56,673 nucleotides of DNA, taken from positions 1 to 56,673 of the forward strand of contig JAUMXY010000015.1 in the NCBI GenBank assembly GCA_030528885.1, in the 5' to 3' direction. The translations under genes were made by a program, and so were the position numbers. Positions 25,619 through 32,717 of this stretch are shown one piece after another; the stretch's first letter is position 1; every line of letters begins with the position of its first letter. Source of the stretch: Bacteroidales bacterium. Its GTDB lineage: Bacteria; Bacteroidota; Bacteroidia; Bacteroidales; Bacteroidaceae. Under the pieces are notes generated by a model that saw only the letters and a list, made by a program, of their open reading frames with translations, was not told the DNA's origin and ran no database searches.

Positions 25619-27082
25619 TCAACGTTCCACAAACAGGTCTTCCAATGTAATTGATTGGTTGACGATACTGGCATGTTCACCCTTTGCAATTCCTGTCGTC
25701 GTAACCATAACCAGTTGAATGCTATGTGTCTTGTTGTGCATCTTGCTTGCGACAAAGGCTTCTATCTTGTTCAGGAAATTCTCTTCATCATTTTTCGTTA
25801 TGGCATATTTAGTTCCAGTAAATTTCATTTCACACAGATAGTCTGTTCTGTCAGCCTTGCTTTCTAAGAGCAAGTCTATCTGTGCCCCTCGTCCGTTAGA
25901 ACTCTTCCCGCTCCAGCAATAATTACGGTCGATGGAGGCTATACGCAGCGAATCCTGAATCTGAGGTAGATGCTCTATGCAAAGCAGTTCAAAGGTGTCT
26001 CCTGCCCATGTGTAGAAGGTGGGAGTTCCATGAATGGAGTTCCATAATCCTTTCTTGGCCTGTTGTCCCTGTATGAAACGCAGATAGAACAAAGAGAAGA
26101 AATCTATCAGTTGATAAACGGTCTCCACACGTTCTTTGCCATAGCGTGGATAAGTCCTGATAATGCCAGACTCAATGAGGTTCTCAAGCAACTTGGTCAG
26201 GGTTCCTCCACTTTTGACATCTATGGCAGCACCAATCTCTTTCTGAGTCATTCCGTAGAATTGGTTTCCCAAGACTTTTACTATGTCCACATACCGTTCT
26301 TTGCTGGCATAAAGTCCAGCGTACACATCGATAAACTCTTGATGTATTTTCTCGTCAGCGAAGAAAATGCGGTCAATGTTTTCCGTAATAGTCTGACTGT
26401 TACGCAACTTGTCGAGATAAAAGGGAACACCTCCTAATGCCATGTAGCAGATGCACATCTCATATGGGGACAGACGGAACCCGTTTCGCCTGTAATACTT
26501 TTGGCATTCTGCCAATGTAAAGGGGGTAAGCTTGATAGTCTCAGTGAGTCGTCCATGCAGGCCTCCGTAATCACGTATCACATTGTCAAGCATCCAACTC
26601 GTTGCCGAGCCGCACACCACCAGTACTATATTCCTTTGTCCGTCTGCCCAAGAGTTCCAAAAATAGCCGAGTTCCGAAATCATCTCTGATGACTGTGGAC
26701 CCGCCAGCCAAGGAAGTTCGTCTATGAGAATAACCTTTCGACGAGAACGCATGCTTTCAAGCAGCTTGCGCAGAAGCAGAAAGGCTTCACGCCAACAAGA
26801 TGGCTTTCTTGAAGTAGCGGCGTCAAGACCAGAAAACAGCAAAGAATCATAGAAATGATCCAGCTGCAACTTTCGGTAGGTTTCGTAATTCTTATCTCCG
26901 TCCTTTACGTATGTGCCAACGGCAGAAAAGGCAATCTTGTTGCCATACACTTCGCTGACCAGATACGACTTGCCTATGCGTCTGCGTCCATAAATGGCCA
27001 CAAACTCTGATTTCTTCGATTTGTACAGACGTTCAAGTGTCTCGATTTCAGCTCGTCTGCCAATAATATTCGGATACTTCAT
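25619..27082 (-). CDS. ATPase_2/DUF234-type ATPase with C-terminal PD-(D/E)XK-like nuclease domain
   Basis: 487 residues. Walker A is YGRRRIGKSY (~31-40), Walker B KVILIDELPWLAG, and LVVCGSATSWM the sensor-like segment. This is the archaeal-type ATPase family (pfam ATPase_2/AAA_14). A winged-helix-like part (~275-330, MTQKEIGAAIDVKSGGTLTKLLENL) precedes a C-terminal domain in which GAQIDLLLES and LCEMKF supply the D...ExK pattern of PD-(D/E)XK nucleases (DUF234-like). The family is common in Bacteroidota, often in variable loci, with unknown role. The gene lies alone between two direct copies of a 77-bp repeat, which may have brought it in or could delete it. Confidence 0.85.
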   Translation of the reverse strand: MKYPNIIGRRAEIETLERLYKSKKSEFVAIYGRRRIGKSYLVSEVYGNKIAFSAVGTYVKDGDKNYETYRKLQLDHFYDSLLFSGLDAATSRKPSCWREAFLLLRKLLESMRSRRKVILIDELPWLAGPQSSEMISELGYFWNSWADGQRNIVLVVCGSATSWMLDNVIRDYGGLHGRLTETIKLTPFTLAECQKYYRRNGFRLSPYEMCICYMALGGVPFYLDKLRNSQTITENIDRIFFADEKIHQEFIDVYAGLYASKERYVDIVKVLGNQFYGMTQKEIGAAIDVKSGGTLTKLLENLIESGIIRTYPRYGKERVETVYQLIDFFSLFYLRFIQGQQAKKGLWNSIHGTPTFYTWAGDTFELLCIEHLPQIQDSLRIASIDRNYCWSGKSSNGRGAQIDLLLESKADRTDYLCEMKFTGTKYAITKNDEENFLNKIEAFVASKMHNKTHSIQLVMVTTTGIAKGEHASIVNQSITLEDLFVER

Positions 27083-27167
27083 CTTTTTATGTTTCTAATG
27101 CGCTTCAAAATTACAACTTTTATTTTAAAACCAAAATTCCTTGCTTAAAAATCAGCGAAAAAGGGAA

Positions 27168-27290
27168 TTATTTCTCTGTTTTCGCTGATTTTTGAAAAGC
27201 ATGTAATTGTTTAATGTAGGAATGATAATCTTCGACGTCTGTCTCGTCTATCGTGATGTAACCCTTGATTGTGTGTTCCTCTTTTGTGGA
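27168..27290 (-). pseudogene. Possible 3' remnant of a coding sequence
   Basis: The last ~40 codons of an open minus-strand frame read like a protein end (IKGYITIDETDVEDYHSYIK, then QLHAFQKS and a basic finish) and stop inside the hairpin at 27147-27193. Upstream of about 27290 the frame loses protein character and enters the 77-bp repeat. This fits a gene whose 5' part was lost next to the repeat. I do not recognise the family, and chance coding cannot be excluded. Confidence 0.25.
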
Positions 27291-27357
27291 AAATCTACCA
27301 ACACTGACAGGACATAGCACATATATAATAGCCATAGCACAGGATGCATAGGATAAA

Positions 27358-27434
27358 TGCAGCCACTTGCCCGGCCCTCCTCGAAAAGAAAAGAGGCACA
27401 AGGTGAAAATGCCCTGTGCCTCCATGCTGAAGTG
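27358..27434 (-). repeat. 77-bp dispersed repeat with terminator hairpin, copy 2
   Basis: Second copy of the element at 25446-25522, direct orientation, about 96% identical. On the minus strand it lies 39 bp after the 60-residue peptide gene and its hairpin with T-rich tail could terminate the LRR-dockerin operon. Confidence 0.8.
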
Positions 27435-27472
27435 TCAGTGTCTGACAAGTGTCGTGAGCGTTTGGAAAGGCT

Positions 27473-27655
27473 TTACCACAGCCCTTCCAACGCTTCCTCA
27501 AAGTCGCGCCGTATGTTAGCGGCAGGCTCATGGCTGCCATCAGTCACACCGCCATAGCCAACGTCTACAGATCTGCTGCTGATACTGCCGCACAGAGGAA
27601 GTTCCTCCTCCATCATCTCTATCTCCATAAGAGGAGCAACATATTCTCTTTTCAT
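27473..27655 (-). CDS. 60-residue peptide of a Bacteroidales small-protein type
   Basis: Begins MKREYVAPLMEIEMMEEELP and ends in an acidic helix-like stretch with a terminal Trp. Small Bacteroidales peptides with an MKKxYIxPxxEV start and a Cys/Gly-Ser middle (LCGSISS here) are common and usually annotated as hypothetical. It lies 35 bp after the cohesin-like protein gene on the same strand and ends before the repeat terminator, so it is probably the last gene of the LRR-dockerin operon. Function is unknown; no signal peptide is visible. Conservation of the start motif and position supports it as a real gene rather than a chance ORF. Confidence 0.65.
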   Translation of the reverse strand: MKREYVAPLMEIEMMEEELPLCGSISSRSVDVGYGGVTDGSHEPAANIRRDFEEALEGLW

Positions 27656-27690
27656 TTTTTATGTTTTTTATTTGTTAAAATTACCAATTC

Positions 27691-28920
27691 TTATTTCACT
27701 ACAATCTTCTGACCGTTCTTGATATAGATGCCGGCAGGAAGCGTCTCCATGTCGACATCGTAGCCTATCTTCTGACCGTTCAATCTGTAAACTGCACCCG
27801 TCTCGTCGGCTACGGAAGGGAAACCCTCGATGGAAGTCACTTCGCTGTCAACCACGAAACGAACATTGGCCTCCTTGGCGTCGCCTTCAACTTCTGTCAA
27901 AACTGTATAGAAGACGAAATAGGCACGATAGGCTTTCATTTTGGGCAGCCCATTGGAATAGTAAAATTTATTTCCATTGAGAAAAAGAGCTAATTCAGGA
28001 ACTTCTGTATTTGCCTTATATGTTCCAATGAAGCTGTTGTATAATCTGATGGGTCCCATCTTAATTCCATCTTTGTTAATAGCAGGTTCTTCTTCTGGCT
28101 CGATGTCCACCCCATCCACCGTAAACTCACTGATTGCTGAACTAACCTTGATGAGATAAGGATGGTTTGCCTCAATAGCACTTGCATCATTAAAGTTTAC
28201 TGTTAGACCCACGATGTTTTCATCTTGATCCTCTTCTGTTTCAACCCCTGTAAAGTCAGCTAGTTGTACATCCTCGCCGAATGCGCTCTTCACCTGCTCT
28301 GCGGTCATAGCGAACGGCAGCACCAGCGTGCTCCACTCGTTCGCCTTGATAGTGCGATTCACACGCACGTTCACACCTTCGGCAGCCTCGGGCATGGTTG
28401 TTGAGAGCTCGTCAAGCAGAACGCGGTTCTCTGCAATCTCGATGTCGAAAGTGGCATTGTCAAACAAGATTGCCTCGGATGAAGTGGTGGTGAATTCAAT
28501 CTCGCTCAGCGCCGCAGTCAGCTCTGTTCCGATAGCCAGCTCTGCATCCGCCTTCACATACACTTTCAGTAAGGTTCCACTTGTGTCGGCAAAAGGAAGT
28601 TTCAAATTTGAATAGCAAATGAACTTGGCAGCCCGCTCTGTTTGCATCGCTGAGCTTACCGTGAAGCTTTCGTCGTTCATGCGGCCGGTCTTGGCTGATG
28701 TTGGAATGCCTTTGTCGTTCAGCACGAAGCTCAGCCCTTCGGGAAGGGTGAGAGTGATATCGAAAGCGGTTAGTTCATAGTCATCGTTGACCAGTTCGAT
28801 GTCTATGGTGCCGATGCCGCCTTGGGGGATGTAGGTTTTCCCGACCTTGACGCCATTCTCGGCATGCACCGGCAAGAAGCTTGCCAGCAGCGCAAAAAGG
28901 ATGAAAATGTTTTTCTTCAT
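27691..28920 (-). CDS. Secreted protein with N-terminal cohesin-like domain and C-terminal tail
   Basis: 409 residues with a signal peptide (MKKNIFILFALLASFLPVHA). Residues ~24-165 have the cohesin-type beta-sandwich pattern: VGKTYIPQGGIGTIDIELVN, then AFDITLTLPEGLSF, then FADTSGTLLKVYVKADAEL, then SEIEFTTTSSEAILFDNATF. A second beta-rich domain follows (~180-370, TIKANEWSTLVLPFAMTAEQ and onward) of a kind common in Prevotella surface proteins. The tail is VYRLNGQKIGYDVDMETLPA then GIYIKNGQKIVVK. It lies 46 bp after the LRR-dockerin gene in the same operon. The cohesin call is by pattern only. Cohesins bind dockerins in cellulosome-type assemblies, which makes the neighbour relevant. Confidence 0.78.
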   Translation of the reverse strand: MKKNIFILFALLASFLPVHAENGVKVGKTYIPQGGIGTIDIELVNDDYELTAFDITLTLPEGLSFVLNDKGIPTSAKTGRMNDESFTVSSAMQTERAAKFICYSNLKLPFADTSGTLLKVYVKADAELAIGTELTAALSEIEFTTTSSEAILFDNATFDIEIAENRVLLDELSTTMPEAAEGVNVRVNRTIKANEWSTLVLPFAMTAEQVKSAFGEDVQLADFTGVETEEDQDENIVGLTVNFNDASAIEANHPYLIKVSSAISEFTVDGVDIEPEEEPAINKDGIKMGPIRLYNSFIGTYKANTEVPELALFLNGNKFYYSNGLPKMKAYRAYFVFYTVLTEVEGDAKEANVRFVVDSEVTSIEGFPSVADETGAVYRLNGQKIGYDVDMETLPAGIYIKNGQKIVVK

Positions 28921-28966
28921 AAGATATATTTTTAAAAGTTATTTAATACGAATGATGGACAGTGGC

Positions 28967-31900
28967 TCATTGTGGGTCAAGCATCTCAACCATGCTTTTT
29001 CTGCTCTTGGCCGGCGCATTGCCTTCCAGCAGGATGTCGATAACAGCAACGGCATCGGTAATCGTTATGTCGCCGCTGCCATTCACGTCGGCTGCCACGC
29101 TGACGAAATCGATAGGAGTGCTTCCTAAGAGGTGGCTCACAATGGCAACAGCGTCAGTGATGGAGATTCTTCCGTCACCATTCGTGTCGGCTACCTTTAC
29201 GCCGCTCACTTTGAGCGTAGCATTCGCGTTGTAAGGACGAATGGCTTTCACGTCTTCAGTGGTCAGCTCGATGTTCTTGATGGTAACAGAATGATGGTCA
29301 GCTGCCATTTCTTGGCTGGTCTCTACAACAAGGTTGAGCAGCGCGCCTTCTGTGCCGCTGAAAACAGACTTGGTATTTGAAAGCACAGTAATCAGATAAT
29401 TTCCGCTTGCCAGTTGCTTGAAGGATACGGCATGGTCCTCTCCCTTGCGTTCTGTCAGCTGGCACTCAGACAAGGTGGCGTTCTCGGGAAGAGCGACCTC
29501 AAGCTGCAGGGCAGTGATAGGTTTGTTGTTGTGCATGTTGACAGGGACGGTGATGCTCTTTCCGCGGATGACCTCAGCGTCGCTAATCTCCAGGTAGTTG
29601 TCTTTTCCCGGGTTGTATGGCGCTTCGACAATGCCGCCTTTGAATATCTCTTCCGTCCAGCCTGCGGCAATGTAGGCGTCACGCGTTCCGTAGGGGACGG
29701 TCAATTGGCAAGCGTCTGCAAGTCCAGAGAATACGTTAGAAGGGGTAGTATAGGATGAAGCATCATAAGCACTATAATGAGAAATAGTGGTGGGGTCTTC
29801 AATTTCAGAAATTATTGACGTCAACTGATTGCAATTAGCGAAGGCATTCCCCGAAATGTTTTTTATATTATTAGGGAGGGTGATGGAGGTCAGGCCAGTA
29901 CAATCTCTGAAGGCATCGTTCCCTATGCTCTCCACACTGTTGGGGATAATGATAGAGGTCAGACCAGTACAGCCAGAGAAGGCGGACGATGCGATTCCCT
30001 TCGTCCCTTCTTTGATGGTTATATCCGTGTCTTCTGGCATATTCCCTTTATAAAGAACAACTCGGCCGATGTAAACCAATCCATCTTCTTGGCTGTTAAG
30101 TAAATCGACACCATAAAATGCATAGTCTCCAATTTCTGTCACGCTGTTGGGGATGGAGAGGGACGTCAGGTTGTAACAATAATTGAATGCATATCCACCA
30201 ATCCATGTCACGCTGTTTGGGATGGTTGCAGAGGTCAGTCCTCTACATCCCTCAAAAGCGCCGCTCTCAATGCGCGTCACTCCGTTGGGGATATCGATAG
30301 AGGTCAGACCATCGCACCAGATGAATGCATGAGGCCCAATAGCGGTCACACCGCTGGGAATCGTTGTGTTTTTGCATCCTGCAATCAGCTTCCCGCTTTC
30401 GGTATGGATAAGCGCATTGCAATTATCTCGTGAATCATAAATAGGGTTGTCTGCGTCAACTTTGATTGAAGTTAGGCTGGAGCAGTTATAGAATGCCTCA
30501 TTGCCGATGCTTGTCACGCCTTCTGGAATGTTGATGGAAGTAAGGCTGGAGCAGTACGAGAAAGCATTATCGCCAATGCTTGTTACGTCCTCTGGTATGT
30601 TGATGGAGGTCAGTGAAGAGCAGTTCCAGAAAGCATTATCGCCAATGCTTGTCACGCTTGAAGGTATGCTGACGGATGTCAGGGAGGAACAGCCTGAGAA
30701 TGCTCCATTGCCTATGTTTGTCACGCCTTCTGATATGTTGACGGATGTCAGGGAGGTGCAGTTTGTGAAAGCTCTATTGCCGATGTTTGTCACGCTGTTG
30801 GGGATGGAGAGGGAAGTCAGGTTGTCACAGCCAGTGAAAGCATATTCGTCAATGCTTGTCACGCCCTCTGGTATGTTGACGGATGTCAGTGAAGAGCAGT
30901 TCACGAAAGCGCAACTGCCTATGCTTGTCACACTTGAAGGTATGCTGACGGAGGTCAGTGAAGAGCAACTCCTGAAAGCGTCACCGCCTATGCTTGTCAC
31001 GCCCTCTGGTATGTTGATGGAAGTCAGTGAAGAGTAGCCCCGGAAAGCACCAAAGCCTATGCTTGTCACCGTATTGGGAATGGCCGTATTCTTGCATCCT
31101 GTAATCAGTTCTCCGCTTTCGGTATGGATAAGTGCATTGCAATTGTCTCGTGAATCATAAATAGGATTGTCCGCGTCAACTTTGATAGAAGTCAGGGATT
31201 CGCAGTAAGAAAAAGCATAATAGCTAATGCTTGTCACGCTTGAAGGTATGTTGACAGATGCCAGGGAAGAGCAGTTCATGAAAGCACCAAAGCCTATGCT
31301 TGTCACGCCCTCTGGTATGTTGACGGATGTCAGGGAGGTGCAGCCATTGAAAGCATATTCGCCAATGCTTGTCACGCCCTCCGGTATGTTGACGGATGTC
31401 AGTGAAGAGCACTGAGAGAAAACACTATCGCCAATGTTTGTCACGTTTGAGGGTATGTTGATAGAAGTCAGGTTGGAACAGCCTTTGAATGCTGATTCGT
31501 CTATATATGTCACGCCCTCGGGGATAACGACAGTATTTAAAGAAGTACAGCCTTTGAAAGTTCTTTCGCCTATATATGACAAATTCTCAGAAAGGGTCAC
31601 AGAAGTCAGTCCAGTACAATTTAGAAACACATTTCCCTGCATTTCTGTCACGCTATTCGGTATCGTGACAGAAGTCAGTCCGGTACATCCAGAGAAAATA
31701 CCGCCTTCAATGGATGTTACACTGTTGGGTATCGTGATAGAAGTCAAGCCGGAGTGAGCGAAAGCACCGCCTCCAATGCTTGTTACGCTGTTGGGTATCG
31801 TGATAGAAGTCAATTCGGAACAGCTCCAGAAAGAACCGTCTCCAATGCTTGTTACAGTATTGGGTATCGTGACAGAGGTTAATTCGGAACAGCTCCAGAA

Positions 31901-32134
31901 AGTACCGTTTCCAATGCTCGTTACGGTATACTGTACACCTTCCTTCATGAAAGAAGACGGAATCACGATGTCGCCAGAATAGTAGTAGCCCTCTGGATAC
32001 GTCACTTCCACGTCTTTGTGCGTGTCGTCGGTCGTTGCGATGACGTTGTAGTGCAAACCTTCATGCTCGATTTCGTACGCAAAAGCCATGCTGTTCAGCC
32101 ATAGGGCGAACAAAAAGAATAAGGTTTTCTTCAT
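28967..32134 (-). CDS. BspA-type LRR surface protein with cohesin-like module and C-terminal dockerin
   Basis: 1055 residues with a signal peptide (MKKTLFFLFALWLNSMAFA). About 30 LRR_5/BspA repeats of 23 residues (SLTSVNIPEGVTSIGxxAF) fill ~70-830. Two long inserts that share IKVDADNPIYDSRDNCNALI lie 241 residues apart, showing an internal duplication. Residues ~840-965 read as a cohesin-like beta-sandwich (LEISDAEVIRGKSITVPVNM, ITALQLEVALPENATLSE). The C-terminus (~983-1040) has two calcium-loop repeats, DTNGDGRISITDAVAIVSHL and DVNGSGDITITDAVAVIDIL, the signature of a type I dockerin. It is expressed from a distant promoter (32482-32490) through a ~340-nt leader and is followed by the cohesin-like gene. 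It may be a surface adhesin or scaffold component. It lacks the YDLTG-type tail of its neighbours. Confidence 0.9.
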   Translation of the reverse strand: MKKTLFFLFALWLNSMAFAYEIEHEGLHYNVIATTDDTHKDVEVTYPEGYYYSGDIVIPSSFMKEGVQYTVTSIGNGTFWSCSELTSVTIPNTVTSIGDGSFWSCSELTSITIPNSVTSIGGGAFAHSGLTSITIPNSVTSIEGGIFSGCTGLTSVTIPNSVTEMQGNVFLNCTGLTSVTLSENLSYIGERTFKGCTSLNTVVIPEGVTYIDESAFKGCSNLTSINIPSNVTNIGDSVFSQCSSLTSVNIPEGVTSIGEYAFNGCTSLTSVNIPEGVTSIGFGAFMNCSSLASVNIPSSVTSISYYAFSYCESLTSIKVDADNPIYDSRDNCNALIHTESGELITGCKNTAIPNTVTSIGFGAFRGYSSLTSINIPEGVTSIGGDAFRSCSSLTSVSIPSSVTSIGSCAFVNCSSLTSVNIPEGVTSIDEYAFTGCDNLTSLSIPNSVTNIGNRAFTNCTSLTSVNISEGVTNIGNGAFSGCSSLTSVSIPSSVTSIGDNAFWNCSSLTSINIPEDVTSIGDNAFSYCSSLTSINIPEGVTSIGNEAFYNCSSLTSIKVDADNPIYDSRDNCNALIHTESGKLIAGCKNTTIPSGVTAIGPHAFIWCDGLTSIDIPNGVTRIESGAFEGCRGLTSATIPNSVTWIGGYAFNYCYNLTSLSIPNSVTEIGDYAFYGVDLLNSQEDGLVYIGRVVLYKGNMPEDTDITIKEGTKGIASSAFSGCTGLTSIIIPNSVESIGNDAFRDCTGLTSITLPNNIKNISGNAFANCNQLTSIISEIEDPTTISHYSAYDASSYTTPSNVFSGLADACQLTVPYGTRDAYIAAGWTEEIFKGGIVEAPYNPGKDNYLEISDAEVIRGKSITVPVNMHNNKPITALQLEVALPENATLSECQLTERKGEDHAVSFKQLASGNYLITVLSNTKSVFSGTEGALLNLVVETSQEMAADHHSVTIKNIELTTEDVKAIRPYNANATLKVSGVKVADTNGDGRISITDAVAIVSHLLGSTPIDFVSVAADVNGSGDITITDAVAVIDILLEGNAPAKSRKSMVEMLDPQ

Positions 32135-32475
32135 AGTTTTTCATAAGACCCCTGGAGTTCCGACAAAGGTGCTATAGATTGGTTAATTAAACACAAGAAG
32201 CGTGGAACTGTATGTCCGCATCTTCAAGGTGAGGGTCGTCAGAATTACCCGAATAGCAAAGATGGTTTTTTGAGCAGTTCCACGCAACAACGCGTGAAGC
32301 CGCTATGTCCTCTTCTGCTATTCGAGTATGGCTGTGGCACGCGAGCCTCCTCAAAAATTTTGCAATGATTGAAAGTTTCTGACGTTTTCACCTTGCAAGA
32401 AAGAGCATAACGCTTCTGTTTGTCGATAAGGCACAGCGCCGAAACGCTGCACGGGAGCACATACGGGATGCGCTC
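32135..32475 (-). promoter_or_regulatory. Long structured 5' leader of the LRR-dockerin operon
   Basis: The promoter at 32482-32514 implies a ~340-nt leader. It contains a perfect 11-bp inverted repeat GCGTGGAACTG (32285-32275) / CAGTTCCACGC (32210-32200) with nested stems CATCTT/AAGATG and GGGT/ACCC. It also has TGCTATTCG and CGAATAGCA segments (around 32318-32326 and 32251-32259) that could pair with each other instead. A further hairpin ATACGG/CCGTAT sits near the 5' end. No terminator with U-run was found. The minus-strand ORF at 32245-32658 crosses the promoter and is not credible. Confidence 0.5.
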
Positions 32476-32481
32476 CGTATG

Positions 32482-32490
32482 GCAAAGGTA
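32482..32490 (-). promoter_or_regulatory. Promoter TTTG-N20-TACCTTTGC for the LRR-dockerin operon
   Basis: -7 box TACCTTTGC, with TTTG at 32511-32514 twenty bases upstream: a good match to the Bacteroidota consensus. It lies ~350 bp from the start codon at 32134. Confidence 0.7.
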
Positions 32491-32686
32491 GCTTAAATCT
32501 TTTAATCCGCCAAACTTTTCTGTGATTTTTTTATCTGGCGTTTCTCTTTCGTTTGGTTTGCCGCACTGGTGTTGGTCGGGACATTCGTGCCTTCTCGTGT
32601 GCATAAAAAGCCTCCTTTTTCTATGTTTATAGATAGAATGTGGTCGGTTTGGGGGCAAATCTTTTTGTTGAATGATATTTTTCTCT

Positions 32687-32695
32687 TAACTTTGC
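32687..32695 (+). promoter_or_regulatory. Promoter TTTG-N19-TAACTTTGC for the metalloprotease-SusCD operon
   Basis: TTTG at 32664-32667, 19-bp spacer, TAACTTTGC at 32687-32695; 22 bp before the ATG at 32718. One of the best promoter matches in the window. Confidence 0.75.
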
Positions 32696-32717
32696 AAATT
32701 AAAAGGTTAACTAAGAT

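Larger units (their letters stand above)
27083..27472. other. Intergenic region with hairpin, ORF remnant and 77-bp repeat
   Basis: 390 bp. It contains a 15-bp perfect stem hairpin (27147-27161 with 27179-27193, AAAAATCAGCGAAAA arms, 17-nt loop), a possible gene remnant (27168-27290, minus) and repeat copy 2 (27358-27434). Confidence 0.55.

Noticed and set aside
25619-27082. Transposase or IS element between the 77-bp repeats
   Set aside because: The gene is an ATPase with a nuclease-like end, with no DDE, HUH or serine recombinase motif, and the repeats carry no obvious target duplications.
28967-32134. CRISPR-like appearance of regularly spaced repeats
   Set aside because: The 69-bp periodicity is the coding repeat of 23-residue LRR units in one open frame; there are no unique spacers.
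32245-32658. Minus-strand ORF of 137 codons upstream of the LRR-dockerin gene
   Set aside because: It crosses a well-formed promoter and the inverted repeats of the leader, and its composition (many His, Cys, Arg, Pro) is not protein-like.
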